A stretch of DNA of 62,894 nucleotides from Desulfuromonadaceae bacterium (GCA_003246035.1 QKBP01000111.1:1-62894), one strand, 5' to 3'; shown: positions 38,817 to 50,698, numbered from the stretch's first letter. A program made the numbers and translations. The notes: generated by a model from the sequence alone, not told the origin.

Positions 38817-40487
38817 ATGGCAGGGAAACGGAGTGACACCATCACGGTAGGGTTTGAACGGACCCCGCATCGTGCACTACTCAAGGGAACCGGCGTCGCC
38901 GAGCAGGCCATGAAGCGCCCCTTCATCGGGATCGCCACTTCGTTCACCGATCTGATCCCGGGGCATACGGGAATGCGCGATCTGGAACGCTTCATCGAGA
39001 AAGGGGTCCATTCCGGCGGGGGGCATGCGTTCTTCTTCGGAATCCCCGGCGTCTGCGACGGTATCGCCATGGGGCACAAGGGGATGCACTATTCCCTGCC
39101 GACCCGTGAACTGATTGCCGACATGATCGAATCGGTAGCCGAGGCCCACCGTCTGGACGGTCTGGTGCTCCTGACCAACTGTGACAAGATCACGCCCGGG
39201 ATGCTCATGGCCGCGGCCCGCCTCGATATCCCGGCGCTGGTCGTGACGGCCGGCCCGATGTTGACCGGACAGGGGCGTGAAGGGCGGCGCTTTTCCTTCG
39301 TCAGTGACACCTTCGAGGCGATGGCCCGCTACAAGGCCGGGGCCATCGGCGAGGCCGAGCTCGCCATCTGTGAAGATCATGCCTGTCCGACGGCCGGTTC
39401 CTGTCAGGGGCTCTTCACCGCCAACACCATGGCGATCCTGACCGAGACCCTCGGTATGAGCCTGATCGGCTGCGGGACCGCGGCCGCGGTTTCGTCACTG
39501 AAGAAACGCCTCGCCTTCACATCCGGGGAGCGGATCGTCGAGCTGGTGCGCGACAACATTACGCCACGCCAGATCCTGACCCGCGCGGCATTCGAAAATG
39601 CCATCCGGGTCGATCTGGCCCTCGGCGGTTCCTCCAATACCGTTCTGCATCTGCTGGCCATTGCCCACGAAGCGGGGATCGATCTCCCTCTCGAGCTGTT
39701 CGACGACATCAGCCGCACGACGCCGCAGCTGGCATCGATGAACCCCGGCGGGATTCATTTCATGGAGGACCTCGACGTGGCCGGAGGAGTCCCCGGGGTC
39801 CTCGCGCAACTCAAGGACCAGCTGGGCGACAGCCCGACCGTCAGCGGGCCGAGTATCAGCGAGATCGCGGCCAGCGTCGCCTCGGTCGACGAGGAGGTGA
39901 TCCATCCGGTGACTGACCCGGTTCGTCCCGAAGGGGGGATTGCAATCCTCAAGGGGAGCCTTGCCCCCGACGGCGCGGTGGTCAAGCAGTCGGGCGTTTC
40001 CGAGAAGATGATGGTCTTCGAGGGGAAGGCGCGCTGCTTCGACTCGGAGGAGGCGGCAATGGCGGCCCTGATGGGTGGCAAGATCGTCGCCGGTGATGTG
40101 GTGGTGATCCGCTACGAAGGGCCTCAGGGTGGCCCCGGGATGCGCGAGATGCTCGCGCCGACCGCGACCCTGATGGGGCTCGGTCTCGGCGACAGCGTCG
40201 CCCTGGTGACCGACGGTCGTTTCTCCGGGGGGACCCGTGGCCCCTGCGTCGGCCACATCTCCCCCGAGGCCGCTGCCGGCGGTCCGATCGCCCTAGTCGC
40301 CGAAGGGGATACCATCCGTCTCGATATCCCCAGCCGCCGGCTCGACCTGGTGGTGTCCGAAGACGAACTCGCCAAGCGCCGCGCGGTCTGGACAAAGCCT
40401 GCCCCCAAGATCACCAGCGGCTGGCTCTCGCGCTACGCCAAGGTCGTGACCTCGTCGAATACCGGCGCGATCTGCAGCGCGGATTGA
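38817..40487 (+). CDS. ilvD: Dihydroxy-acid dehydratase
   Basis: Fe-S dehydratase, third common step of isoleucine/valine synthesis. Cluster cysteines in NCDKITPGM and in CPTAGSCQG near residue 190; C-terminal [14 protein letters not shown]. 556 residues. ATG 38817 fits the family N-terminus; GAGGAG is 12 bases upstream, a little far. Separate from ilvB by 63 bases. Confidence 0.97.
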   Translation: MAGKRSDTITVGFERTPHRALLKGTGVAEQAMKRPFIGIATSFTDLIPGHTGMRDLERFIEKGVHSGGGHAFFFGIPGVCDGIAMGHKGMHYSLPTRELIADMIESVAEAHRLDGLVLLTNCDKITPGMLMAAARLDIPALVVTAGPMLTGQGREGRRFSFVSDTFEAMARYKAGAIGEAELAICEDHACPTAGSCQGLFTANTMAILTETLGMSLIGCGTAAAVSSLKKRLAFTSGERIVELVRDNITPRQILTRAAFENAIRVDLALGGSSNTVLHLLAIAHEAGIDLPLELFDDISRTTPQLASMNPGGIHFMEDLDVAGGVPGVLAQLKDQLGDSPTVSGPSISEIAASVASVDEEVIHPVTDPVRPEGGIAILKGSLAPDGAVVKQSGVSEKMMVFEGKARCFDSEEAAMAALMGGKIVAGDVVVIRYEGPQGGPGMREMLAPTATLMGLGLGDSVALVTDGRFSGGTRGPCVGHISPEAAAGGPIALVAEGDTIRLDIPSRRLDLVVSEDELAKRRAVWTKPAPKITSGWLSRYAKVVTSSNTGAICSAD

Positions 40488-40550
40488 CACATCGTGTTTC
40501 TTTGACCGATTCTTGACAGATTGATCGACTCATACAGCAGGAGGCAAACA

Positions 40551-42248
40551 GTGAAACTGACCGGATCCCAGATGCTCCTGGAGTGCCTGCGTCTCGAAGG
40601 CGTGGACACCATCTTCGGCTACCCCGGCGGCACCGTGATCAATATCTACGACGACCTCATGGACTCGCCGATCAAGCACATCCTGACCCGCCACGAGCAG
40701 GCTGCCGTCCATGCCGCGGACGGCTACTCCCGTGCCACCGGCAAGGTCGGGGTCGCCATCGCGACCAGCGGTCCCGGCGCGACCAATACCGTGACGGGGA
40801 TCGCCACGGCCTACATGGACTCGATTCCGCTGATCGTGATCACCGGCCAGGTGCCGACGCCGCTGATCGGCAACGACGCCTTCCAGGAGGCGGACATGGT
40901 CGGGATCACCCGTCCGGTCACCAAGCACAATTACCTGGTCAAGGACATCAAGGACCTTCCGCGCATCGTCAAACAGGCGTTTTACATCGCCCGCACCGGT
41001 CGTCCCGGGCCCGTGCTGATCGACCTGCCGAAGGATGTGCAGATGATGACGGACAACTTCCACTACCCCGAAACCGTCGAACTGCGCGGCTACAAGCCGA
41101 CCTACAGCGGCAACATCCGCCAGATCGAAAAGGCCGTCAAGATGATCACCGAGGCGAGCAAGCCGGTGATCTACGTCGGCGGCGGCGCCACCCTCTCGGA
41201 TGCCGACAAGCACCTTCTGGAACTCGCGGAGGCGATCCAGGCGCCGGTCACCACGACCCTGATGGGGATGGCCTCGTTCCCGAAGACCCACAAGCTCTCC
41301 CTCGGCATGCTCGGGATGCACGGCACCTACTACGCCAACATGGCGGTGACCGAATCCGACCTGCTGATCGCCATCGGCGCCCGTTTCGATGACCGCGTGA
41401 CCGGAAAGATCGCGACCTTCGCCCCGCACGCCAAGATTATCCACATCGACATCGATCCGACCTCGATCAAGAAGAATGTACGCGTCGACCTGCCGATCGT
41501 CGGCGACCTGCGCGACGTGCTCCAGAAGATGGTACGCAAGTTCTCCGAACACACCGACGAGGTGGAGGGGCTGGTGAAGCGGACCGAGCCCTGGCGCAAG
41601 GAGATCGCGGGGTGGCGCGAGAAGCACCCGATGTCCTACAAGAGCTCCAAGTCGGTGATCAAGCCGCAGTTCGTGATCGAGAAGATCCGCGAGTTGACCC
41701 GCGACGATGCGATCATCACCACCGAGGTCGGACAGCACCAGATGTGGACCGCCCAGTTCTTCGATTTCCTCAAACCGAGGACCTTCATCACCTCCGGTGG
41801 CCTCGGGACCATGGGGTTCGGTCTCCCCTCGGCGCTCGGCGCCCAGGCGGCGTTCCCCGACCGCCAGGTGATCGACGTCTCCGGCGACGGCTCCTTCCAG
41901 ATGAACTCCCAGGAGCTCGCGACGCTGGTCCAGTACCGCCTGCCGGTTAAGATTGTCATCCTCAACAACAACTTCCTCGGCATGGTGCGCCAGTGGCAGC
42001 AGCTCTTCTTCGACTGCCGCTACAGCCAGACCTGCCTCGAGCTGCCGATCGATTTCGTCAAGCTGGCCGAGGCCTACGGCGCGACAGGGCTGCGTGCCAG
42101 CAAGCCCTCGGAGGTCGAAGAGGTGCTCAAGAAGGGGCTTGAAACTCCCGGCCCGGTGATCATGGAGTTCAAGATCTCCCGCGAGGAGAACGTGCTGCCG
42201 ATGGTCCCCGCCGGCGCAGGCCTCAATGAAATGGTGCTGGCCTCCTAG
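40551..42248 (+). CDS. ilvB: Acetolactate synthase, large subunit
   Basis: Thiamine diphosphate enzyme making acetolactate/acetohydroxybutyrate. Catalytic Glu in [28 protein letters not shown] region, and the ThDP motif [14 protein letters not shown]...NNN. 565 residues from GTG 40551, which follows CAGGAGG. Small subunit IlvN is encoded 32 bases downstream. Confidence 0.98.
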   Translation: MKLTGSQMLLECLRLEGVDTIFGYPGGTVINIYDDLMDSPIKHILTRHEQAAVHAADGYSRATGKVGVAIATSGPGATNTVTGIATAYMDSIPLIVITGQVPTPLIGNDAFQEADMVGITRPVTKHNYLVKDIKDLPRIVKQAFYIARTGRPGPVLIDLPKDVQMMTDNFHYPETVELRGYKPTYSGNIRQIEKAVKMITEASKPVIYVGGGATLSDADKHLLELAEAIQAPVTTTLMGMASFPKTHKLSLGMLGMHGTYYANMAVTESDLLIAIGARFDDRVTGKIATFAPHAKIIHIDIDPTSIKKNVRVDLPIVGDLRDVLQKMVRKFSEHTDEVEGLVKRTEPWRKEIAGWREKHPMSYKSSKSVIKPQFVIEKIRELTRDDAIITTEVGQHQMWTAQFFDFLKPRTFITSGGLGTMGFGLPSALGAQAAFPDRQVIDVSGDGSFQMNSQELATLVQYRLPVKIVILNNNFLGMVRQWQQLFFDCRYSQTCLELPIDFVKLAEAYGATGLRASKPSEVEEVLKKGLETPGPVIMEFKISREENVLPMVPAGAGLNEMVLAS

Positions 42249-42280
42249 GCCGACGCTTCAATGTTTAGGAGCTGACTCAG

Positions 42281-42775
42281 ATGAAACATACCATTACCGT
42301 TCTGGTGGAAAACGAATTCGGCGTGCTCTCGCGGATCTCCGGGCTATTTTCAGGTCGCGGCTTCAACATCGAGAGCCTTTCGGTGGCCCCCACGCTCGAC
42401 ACCACGATTTCGCGCATGACCATCGTAACCTCCGGCGACGACCGGATCCTCGAGCAGATCACCAAGCAGCTCAACAAGCTGATCGACACCATCAAGGTCA
42501 TCGACTTCACCGACCAGGAGTACGTCGAGCGGGAGCTGGCGCTGATCAAGGTGACCGCTGAGGAGGAGACCCGCGCCGAGGTGCTGCGGATCGTCGACAT
42601 CTTTCGCGGCAAGGTGGTCGACGTCACGCCGCGTTCCTATTCGGTCGAGGTGACCGGGGCGCCGGCCAAGGTCAACGCGATCCTCGAGCTCCTTCGTCCC
42701 ATGGGGATCAAAGAGATCGTCCGTTCCGGCCCCGTGGTCATGGGACGTGGAGCCAAGGGGTGGAAGGGAAACTGA
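42281..42775 (+). CDS. ilvN: Acetolactate synthase, small regulatory subunit
   Basis: ACT-domain subunit giving valine feedback inhibition. N-terminal ACT domain (about 1-75, HTITVLVENEFGVLSRISGLF) and the C-terminal ALS small-subunit domain (about 80-160). 164 residues. AGGAG nine bases upstream. Confidence 0.97.
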   Translation: MKHTITVLVENEFGVLSRISGLFSGRGFNIESLSVAPTLDTTISRMTIVTSGDDRILEQITKQLNKLIDTIKVIDFTDQEYVERELALIKVTAEEETRAEVLRIVDIFRGKVVDVTPRSYSVEVTGAPAKVNAILELLRPMGIKEIVRSGPVVMGRGAKGWKGN

Positions 42776-42805
42776 ACCCGTACCTGCCATGACGACAGAC
42801 GTAGT

Positions 42806-42850
42806 TGCGACGGGCCATGCGGAGACAAATCTCTGGCATGGCCCGTCGCA
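42806..42850 (+). repeat. 15-bp perfect inverted repeat between ilvN and ilvC
   Basis: TGCGACGGGCCATGC (42806-42820) is the exact reverse complement of GCATGGCCCGTCGCA (42836-42850); the 15-base middle adds GAGA/TCTC around CAAA. The resulting ~20-bp hairpin lacks a T-run, so it is not a standard terminator. It sits 65 bases before ilvC. Confidence 0.8.
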
Positions 42851-42861
42851 CTATGATATAA

Positions 42862-43929
<1,068 letters not shown>

Positions 43930-43935
43930 CCCTTC

Positions 43936-43960
43936 CGGGCCCGGCGTACCGCCGGGCCCG
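43936..43960 (+). terminator. Hairpin after ilvC (weak terminator)
   Basis: CGGGCCCGGCG (43936-43946) and CGCCGGGCCCG (43950-43960) form an 11-bp perfect stem with a TAC loop. Only TACCATTT follows, so termination is probably partial; psd starts 23 bases later. Confidence 0.55.
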
Positions 43961-43983
43961 TACCATTTGCCGAGGTGCACGCG

Positions 43984-44628
43984 ATGCGCAACCAGGATCA
44001 GCCGATCGCCGTTGAAGGATACCCGTTTATCGCCCTGTTCGCGTTCGTGACCGTGGTCGTCGGACTGCTCGACTGGTCGTTCCTGACCGTCGTCATGTTC
44101 GCCCTGACCCTGTTCACGGTCTACTTCTTCCGCAACCCCGAGCGCGTCGCCCCCGAGGACGCCGATGCGGTCATCGCGCCCGCCGACGGCAAGGTGGTTT
44201 TCGTCGGCGAGGTCCCCGAGGAGCGCTACTTCAAGGACCAGGCGATCAAGGTCAGCATCTTCATGTCGGTCTTCAACGTCCATGTCAATCGCGTCCCCTT
44301 CGGCGGCAAGGTGATCGACATGTTCTACAACCGCGGTGAATTCTTCAACGCGACCCTCGACAAGGCGAGCCTCGAGAACGAGCAGGCCGGCATCCTGATC
44401 GAGACCGACAGCAAGGCGCGCCTGCTGTTCGTCCAGATTGCCGGTCTGGTGGCGCGGCGGATCGTGACCTACCCGAAGGTCGGCGATACCCTGGTTCGCG
44501 GGCGTCGCTACGGTCTGATCCGCTTCGGCTCCAGGGTCGATGTCTACTTCCCCAAGGGGAGCCAGATCGACATCCGGGTCGGTGACCTCACGGTGGCCGG
44601 CGAGACGATTCTCGGGTACCTGCCATGA
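43984..44628 (+). CDS. psd: Phosphatidylserine decarboxylase (short, archaeal-type)
   Basis: Pyruvoyl enzyme making phosphatidylethanolamine. Processing site Gly-Ser in IRFGSRVDVYFP near residue 180; N-terminal hydrophobic anchor (about 13-42); HVNRVPFGGKV. 214 residues, the short class without the long N-terminus of E. coli Psd. ATG 43984 follows GAGG; GTG 43975 is an alternative. Four-base overlap with pssA. Confidence 0.94.
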   Translation: MRNQDQPIAVEGYPFIALFAFVTVVVGLLDWSFLTVVMFALTLFTVYFFRNPERVAPEDADAVIAPADGKVVFVGEVPEERYFKDQAIKVSIFMSVFNVHVNRVPFGGKVIDMFYNRGEFFNATLDKASLENEQAGILIETDSKARLLFVQIAGLVARRIVTYPKVGDTLVRGRRYGLIRFGSRVDVYFPKGSQIDIRVGDLTVAGETILGYLP

Positions 44629-45416
44629 CACACCCCCGGGGGATCGATCCGCGCGAGAGTCTGCGCCGAGGCGTCTACATCCTGCCGAACCTCTTCACCA
44701 CCGGCTCGCTGATCGCCGGGTTCTACAGCATCATCCGCACCATGGGGGGGGGCTTCGAGGTCGCCGCATGGTTCATCCTGATCGCCTCGATCTTCGACGG
44801 GATCGACGGCAAGGTCGCCCGCCTGACCGGGACCACCAGCCGCTTCGGGGTCGAATACGACTCGCTCGCCGATCTCGTCGCCTTCGGGGTGGCTCCCGGA
44901 GTGCTCATGTACGCCTGGGCCCTGAAGCCGTTCGGCAAGCTCGGCTGGCTGGCGGCGTTCCTGTTCGTGGTCTGCGGGGCCCTGCGCCTGGCGCGCTTCA
45001 ACGTTCAGGTCAATACCGTGGAGTCGAAACGCTTTGTCGGCTTGCCGATCCCGGCAGCCGCCAGCATGGTCGCGATCACCGTACTGCTCTTCTATCATCT
45101 CGGCTATACCGGCGAACTCGAGCGACGCATCTCCGTGCTGGTTCTGATCTACGGACTGGCCTTCCTGATGGTCAGCAACCTGCGCTTCTACTCCTTCAAG
45201 GATCCCGACCTGTTCAAGCGACAGCCCTTCGGTTTCCTGGTCGGGGGGATCGTCCTGCTGATCGTGATCATCGCCGAGCCCCAGCTGATGCTCTTCACGC
45301 TGATGCTGTCTTATGTCTTTTCCGGGCCGGTAGCGTATCTCTTCCGCTTTCTGCGCCTGCGCAGAAGAGACCAGGGGGATGATTCGAATTCGTCAACACC
45401 TGTTCCGCCGGAATAA
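44625..45416 (+). CDS. pssA: CDP-diacylglycerol-serine O-phosphatidyltransferase
   Basis: Membrane enzyme making phosphatidylserine from CDP-diacylglycerol, the substrate for Psd. CDP-alcohol phosphatidyltransferase motif DGxxxxxARxxxxxxxxGxxxDxxxD is present (DGIDGKVARL, then FGVEYDSLAD). About seven hydrophobic segments. 263 residues. ATGA overlap with psd; the pair psd-pssA is translationally coupled. Confidence 0.95.
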   Translation: MTHPRGIDPRESLRRGVYILPNLFTTGSLIAGFYSIIRTMGGGFEVAAWFILIASIFDGIDGKVARLTGTTSRFGVEYDSLADLVAFGVAPGVLMYAWALKPFGKLGWLAAFLFVVCGALRLARFNVQVNTVESKRFVGLPIPAAASMVAITVLLFYHLGYTGELERRISVLVLIYGLAFLMVSNLRFYSFKDPDLFKRQPFGFLVGGIVLLIVIIAEPQLMLFTLMLSYVFSGPVAYLFRFLRLRRRDQGDDSNSSTPVPPE

Positions 45417-45453
45417 AAAAACACCGCCCCGCAGGTGGAGTTCACAAAAAGAG

Positions 45454-45483
45454 TTGACATACGCACGGCGGGTCTGTTTTATT
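45454..45483 (+). promoter_or_regulatory. Sigma-70 promoter of the leuA T-box transcript
   Basis: Perfect TTGACA (45454-45459), 18-base spacer, TTTATT (45478-45483). Predicted start near 45490, directly before the T-box stem I. Confidence 0.6.
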
Positions 45484-45489
45484 CAATGA

Positions 45490-45743
45490 ATATAGTGTTC
45501 TAAAGGCGTTGATGAGGAATAGTAGGCCTGACGCCTGTCTCAGAGAGCCGGCGGTTGCTGTGAGCCGGCACAGGACAGGGCCGAACTCGCCTCGGAGCCG
45601 TGACTGCGAACGGATCAATCCCAGTAGAGGTCACCGTGAGCCTGCGTAAAGGGCGACATGAAGAGTCCCGCATGGGACTGAATCAGGGTGGTACCGCGAA
45701 GCGCAAGCTCTCGCCCCTGAACGGGGCGGGAGCTTTTTCTATT
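45490..45743 (+). promoter_or_regulatory. Leucine T-box riboswitch upstream of leuA
   Basis: All main parts are visible. Stem I start GATGAGGAATAGTAGG (with the AGUA S-turn strand), the opposite GAA at 45583-45585 followed by specifier triplet CTC (45586-45588), a leucine codon; stem III AGTCCC-GCAT-GGGACT (45664-45679); conserved T-box AGGGTGGTACCGCG (45685-45698); then an overlapping terminator. Uncharged tRNA-Leu(GAG) would pair with CTC and the T-box bulge, stabilise the antiterminator and switch leuA on. The stretch 45417-45875 has no protein gene. Confidence 0.93.
45705..45738 (+). terminator. T-box-controlled intrinsic terminator
   Basis: AAGCTCTCGCCCC (45705-45717) pairs with GGGGCGGGAGCTT (45723-45735, one G-T pair), followed by a T-run. 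Its 5' arm would be taken up by the antiterminator when uncharged tRNA is bound. Confidence 0.9.
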
Positions 45744-45826
45744 TTGAAAGGGAAGGGGGTGGTCGCTTGGAATCCGATCTGGGTGAACTAGGATGGCTGG
45801 GTCAGACGTATTGCACCATCAATTCT

Positions 45827-45854
45827 ATGCCGGCGGCTGCCCGCCAGTCGGCAT
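45827..45854 (+). repeat. Hairpin between T-box terminator and leuA
   Basis: ATGCCG (45827-45832) pairs with CGGCAT (45849-45854), with GGCGG/CCGCC possible inside. No T-run follows. It lies just ahead of the leuA ribosome site. Confidence 0.4.
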
Positions 45855-45875
45855 CCACGAACAAAGGAGACATCC

Positions 45876-47414
45876 ATGAGTGAATCCCGAAAGATCCTGA
45901 TTTTCGACACCACCTTGCGCGACGGTGAGCAGAGCCCCGGTGCGAGCATGAACATCGAGGAAAAGCTGCGTATCGCCCATCAGCTCGAGAAGCTGAACGT
46001 CGACGTGATCGAGGCCGGGTTCCCGATCGCCTCGGAAGGCGATTTCGAAGCGGTGAAGAAGGTTGCCCAGACCCTGAGCAGGCCGCAGATCGCCGGTCTC
46101 TCCCGGGCCAATGACAAGGATATCGACCGCGCCTGGGAGGCGCTCAAGTATGCCGGCGAGCGTGGACGGATCCACACCTTCATCGCGACCTCCGACATTC
46201 ACATGCAGTACAAGCTCAAGATGAGCGAGGATCAGGTGCTCGAGACAGCCATCAAGGCCGTCAAGCGCGCCAGCGGATATACGCCGAACGTCGAGTTTTC
46301 CTGTGAGGATGCCGTGCGGACCCGCCTGCCGTTCCTTGCCCGCATGGTCGAGGCGGTGATCGACGCCGGCGCCCGCACCGTGAACATCCCCGACACCGTC
46401 GGTTACGCGATCCCCTCGGAGTTCGCCGAGATCATCAGCTACCTGCGGAAGCATGTCGCCAATATCGATAAGGCCGTACTTTCGGTTCACTGCCACAACG
46501 ATCTCGGCCTCGCCGTAGCCAACTCCCTGGCCGCCGTTCAGGCGGGGGCCGGGCAGGTGGAGTGCACCATCAACGGGATCGGCGAACGTGCCGGCAATTG
46601 CTCCCTCGAGGAGGTGGTGATGGCGCTGCGCACCCGTCACGATATTCTCCCCGCGTCCTGCAGCGTCGAAACCGAGCACATCTACGCCGCAAGCCGTCTG
46701 CTCTCGACCATTACCGGCATCGTGGTGCAGCCCAACAAGGCGATCGTCGGGGCCAACGCCTTCGCCCACGAGGCCGGTATCCACCAGCACGGCGTGCTGA
46801 TGGAGAAATCGACCTACGAGATCATGACCCCCGAGTCGATCGGCCTCAAGGCCAACAAGCTGGTGCTCGGCAAACACTCGGGGCGCCATGCCTTCGTCGA
46901 CCGTCTCAAGGAGCTCGGTTACGACCTCTCCAAGGAGGATATCGAGAGGGCCTTCGTCCGGTTCAAGGCCCTTGCCGACCAGAAGAAGGAGATCTTCGAC
47001 GAGGATCTCGATGCGATCGTCGCCGACGAGGTGATTCGCGTCCCCGAGACCTACAAGCTGCTGCAGATGAACGTCTCCTCCGGGTCGTTCGCTGCGCCGA
47101 CCGCAACCGTTGAAATGGAGATTCATGGCAAGGTCAAGAAGACCGCGCTGATGGGGGACGGGCCTGTCGACGCCACCTTCAAGGCGATCAAGAAGCTCAC
47201 CAAGAGCCAGGCGCGGCTGCTCAACTTCTCCGTCGGGGCAATCACCGGGGGGACCGATGCCCAGGGCGAGTGTACCGTACGCCTGGAAGAGAAGGGCCGG
47301 GAGGTGCTCGGCCAGGGGGCTCACCCTGACATCATCGTGGCCAGCGCCAAGGCGTATATCAACGCCATCAACCGCCTGGCCAGCACGCCGAAGCGCACCG
47401 AAGAGCAGATCTAG
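45876..47414 (+). CDS. leuA: 2-isopropylmalate synthase
   Basis: First committed step of leucine synthesis, condensing acetyl-CoA with ketoisovalerate. Metal-binding DTTLRDGEQ at 11-19, HCHNDLGLAVANS, and the C-terminal LeuA allosteric domain (about 395-505) for leucine feedback. 512 residues. AAGGAG precedes ATG 45876. Controlled by the T-box directly upstream; leuC has its own promoter. Confidence 0.98.
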   Translation: MSESRKILIFDTTLRDGEQSPGASMNIEEKLRIAHQLEKLNVDVIEAGFPIASEGDFEAVKKVAQTLSRPQIAGLSRANDKDIDRAWEALKYAGERGRIHTFIATSDIHMQYKLKMSEDQVLETAIKAVKRASGYTPNVEFSCEDAVRTRLPFLARMVEAVIDAGARTVNIPDTVGYAIPSEFAEIISYLRKHVANIDKAVLSVHCHNDLGLAVANSLAAVQAGAGQVECTINGIGERAGNCSLEEVVMALRTRHDILPASCSVETEHIYAASRLLSTITGIVVQPNKAIVGANAFAHEAGIHQHGVLMEKSTYEIMTPESIGLKANKLVLGKHSGRHAFVDRLKELGYDLSKEDIERAFVRFKALADQKKEIFDEDLDAIVADEVIRVPETYKLLQMNVSSGSFAAPTATVEMEIHGKVKKTALMGDGPVDATFKAIKKLTKSQARLLNFSVGAITGGTDAQGECTVRLEEKGREVLGQGAHPDIIVASAKAYINAINRLASTPKRTEEQI

Positions 47415-47439
47415 GACGCGCACTGATCCGAATATGAAC

Positions 47440-47465
47440 CGGCGGAGCGTACCAGCGCTCCGCCG
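47440..47465 (+). terminator. Hairpin after leuA
   Basis: CGGCGGAGCG (47440-47449) and CGCTCCGCCG (47456-47465), 10-bp perfect stem with a six-base loop. No T-run, so a weak or rho-assisted end. Confidence 0.5.
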
Positions 47466-47470
47466 CTCTA

Positions 47471-47520
47471 TTGCCAGAGACGTGCGGATGCGCTAGACTC
47501 TGGCGCTGCTGCATGCAGCA
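47471..47520 (+). promoter_or_regulatory. leuC promoter with palindrome at the predicted start
   Basis: TTGCCA (47471-47476), 17-base spacer, TAGACT (47494-47499). The predicted start near 47506 is followed by the 14-base perfect palindrome TGCTGCATGCAGCA (47507-47520), a possible operator or 5' hairpin. Serves leuC-leuD. Confidence 0.5.
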
Positions 47521-47543
47521 CGACGTTATCACGAGGAGTTGAC

Positions 47544-48827
47544 ATGGGACAGACCATTGCAGAAAAGATCTTTGCCGCCCACCTGCGCGATGAACCGTTC
47601 GCCGGGACCAAGGTGCTGAACCTCGATCGGGTTCTCTGTCACGAGATCACCACCCCGGTGGCGATCGCCGACCTCGAGTGGCGCGGCAAGGACCGTGTTT
47701 ACGACAATACCAAAATCAAGGCGGTCATCGACCACGTCACCCCCGCCAAGGACAGCAAGACTGCGCTGCAGGCCAAGATCCTGCGCGACTGGGCACGTCG
47801 CCACGACATCAAGGACTTCTTCGACGTCGGCCGCAACGGGGTCTGCCACGCCCTGTTCCCCGAGAAGGGGTACATCCGTCCCGGCTTCACCGTGATCATG
47901 GGCGACTCCCACACCTGCACCCACGGCGCCTTCGGCGCGTTCGCCGCAGGGGTCGGGACCACCGATCTCGAGGTCGGAATCCTCAAGGGCGTCTGCGCCT
48001 TCCGTGAGCCCAAGACCATCCGGATCGACCTGGTCGGGGCTCTCCCCGCCGGGGTCGTGGCCAAGGACGTCATCTTGTACGTGATCGGCCAACTCGGCGT
48101 CAACGGGGCCACTGACCGGGTGATCGAATTTCACGGTCCGGTGGTCGAGGGGATGAGCATGGACGCCCGCATGACCCTCTGCAACATGGCGATCGAAGCC
48201 GGGGGGACCTGCGGCATCTGTCCGCCGGACCAGGTCACGGTCGACTACCTCTGGCCGTTCATCCAGGACGAGTTTGCCAGCAAGGAGGCCGCGTTGGCCG
48301 AATACAGCCGCTGGACAGCCGACGCCGACGCGAACTACGAAAAGGTTCTGGAGTACGACGTCTCCTCCCTTGAGCCGATGGTCACCTTCGACTACAAGCC
48401 CGACTGCGTCAAGCCGGTTTCGGCCATGACCGGGACCCGCGTCGACCAGGTCTACATCGGCAGCTGTACCAACGGTCGCATCGAGGACCTGCGCGAAGCC
48501 GCCGCGGTGCTCAAAGGGCGCAAGATCGCCGAAAGCGTGCGCGGCATCGTCTCACCGGCAACCCCGAAGATCTTCTCGGAGGCGATGGCCGAGGGGATCA
48601 TGGACGTGTTCATGGAGGCGGGATTCTGCGTGACCAACCCGACCTGTGGCGCCTGCCTCGGTATGAGCAACGGCGTCCTGGCCGAAGGGGAGGTGTGCGC
48701 CTCCACGACCAACCGCAACTTCGCCGGGCGCATGGGCAAGGGGGGGATGGTCCACCTGATGAGCCCCGCGACCGCCGCCGCCACGTCGATCACCGGCGTG
48801 ATCACCGACGCCCGCAGCCTGAAATGA
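47544..48827 (+). CDS. leuC: 3-isopropylmalate dehydratase, large subunit
   Basis: Aconitase-family subunit with a [4Fe-4S] cluster; cysteines in GSCTNGRIEDL and NPTCGACLGMSNG. 427 residues, the shorter bacterial/archaeal LeuC type rather than the 465-residue E. coli type. GAGGAG precedes ATG 47544. Works with LeuD encoded 21 bases downstream. Confidence 0.97.
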   Translation: MGQTIAEKIFAAHLRDEPFAGTKVLNLDRVLCHEITTPVAIADLEWRGKDRVYDNTKIKAVIDHVTPAKDSKTALQAKILRDWARRHDIKDFFDVGRNGVCHALFPEKGYIRPGFTVIMGDSHTCTHGAFGAFAAGVGTTDLEVGILKGVCAFREPKTIRIDLVGALPAGVVAKDVILYVIGQLGVNGATDRVIEFHGPVVEGMSMDARMTLCNMAIEAGGTCGICPPDQVTVDYLWPFIQDEFASKEAALAEYSRWTADADANYEKVLEYDVSSLEPMVTFDYKPDCVKPVSAMTGTRVDQVYIGSCTNGRIEDLREAAAVLKGRKIAESVRGIVSPATPKIFSEAMAEGIMDVFMEAGFCVTNPTCGACLGMSNGVLAEGEVCASTTNRNFAGRMGKGGMVHLMSPATAAATSITGVITDARSLK

Positions 48828-48848
48828 TCTGACCCCAGGAGAGAATCG

Positions 48849-49379
48849 ATGAAAAAGCAATTCGGCGGTCCGGCCATCTGCCTCGACCGCGCCGACATCA
48901 ATACCGACGAGATCATCCCGGCCAAGTACCTCACCGAGGTGACCAAGGAAGCGCTCAAGCCGTATATCCTCGAAGACCTGATGCTCGAGGGGTTCGACCC
49001 CAAGGGGGAAGCCCTCAAGCAGGCCCGGGTGATCGTGACCCGCGAGAATTTCGGTTGCGGTTCGTCGCGCGAACATGCGCCGTGGGTTTTCGAGGTCAAC
49101 GACGTGCACACCGTGCTGGCCGTCAGTTATGCCCGCATCTTCCGCCAGAACATGTTCAACTGCGGGATGCTCGCCATCGAGCTCCCCGCCGGCCAGATCG
49201 ACCAGATCATGCAGCTCGGCAAGGGCGGTGACCTGCAGGTCGAGGTCAACCTCGCCGCCCAACAGGTGTCGGCTCGTTGCGGCGACCAGGCGCTCACCTT
49301 CGCTTTCGAGATCAGCCCCTTCGACAAGGCCCTCGTGGAGGCCGGTGGTTGGGTCGAATACGCCGACGCCCGCTACTAG
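48849..49379 (+). CDS. leuD: 3-isopropylmalate dehydratase, small subunit
   Basis: Swivel-domain partner of LeuC. DRADINTDEIIPAKYL at the start and NFGCGSSREHAPW are diagnostic. 176 residues, matching the short LeuC type. Preceded by AGGAGAG. Confidence 0.97.
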   Translation: MKKQFGGPAICLDRADINTDEIIPAKYLTEVTKEALKPYILEDLMLEGFDPKGEALKQARVIVTRENFGCGSSREHAPWVFEVNDVHTVLAVSYARIFRQNMFNCGMLAIELPAGQIDQIMQLGKGGDLQVEVNLAAQQVSARCGDQALTFAFEISPFDKALVEAGGWVEYADARY

Positions 49380-49392
49380 GACGTCCTGCTGC

Positions 49393-49416
49393 AAGGGCCG
49401 GTTCGCCGGCCCTTTT
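49393..49416 (+). terminator. Rho-independent terminator after leuD
   Basis: AAGGGCCGG (49393-49401) pairs with CCGGCCCTT (49406-49414) around a TTCG tetraloop, followed by TTTT. Confidence 0.88.
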
Positions 49417-49443
49417 ACATTCTTCCGCAGCGCGCGGAAGCTA

Positions 49444-50620
<1,177 letters not shown>

Positions 50621-50667
50621 AACAGGCCGCGATCTTGGCAGAGATGCCGTCGCGGTTATTTTCTCAG

Positions 50668-50685
50668 GGGGGGCTTTGGCCCCCC
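50668..50685 (+). repeat. G/C hairpin before ecfT
   Basis: GGGGGGC (50668-50674) pairs with GCCCCCC (50679-50685), loop TTTG; no T-run. Fourteen bases before ATG 50699, which lacks a Shine-Dalgarno. Confidence 0.5.
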
Positions 50686-50698
50686 TCGCAGTTTGTGC

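Noticed and set aside
40501..40538. Promoter between ilvD and ilvB based on TTGACC and TTGACA boxes
   Set aside because: Neither box has a recognisable -10 element at 16-18 bases; TACAGC is only 14 bases away.
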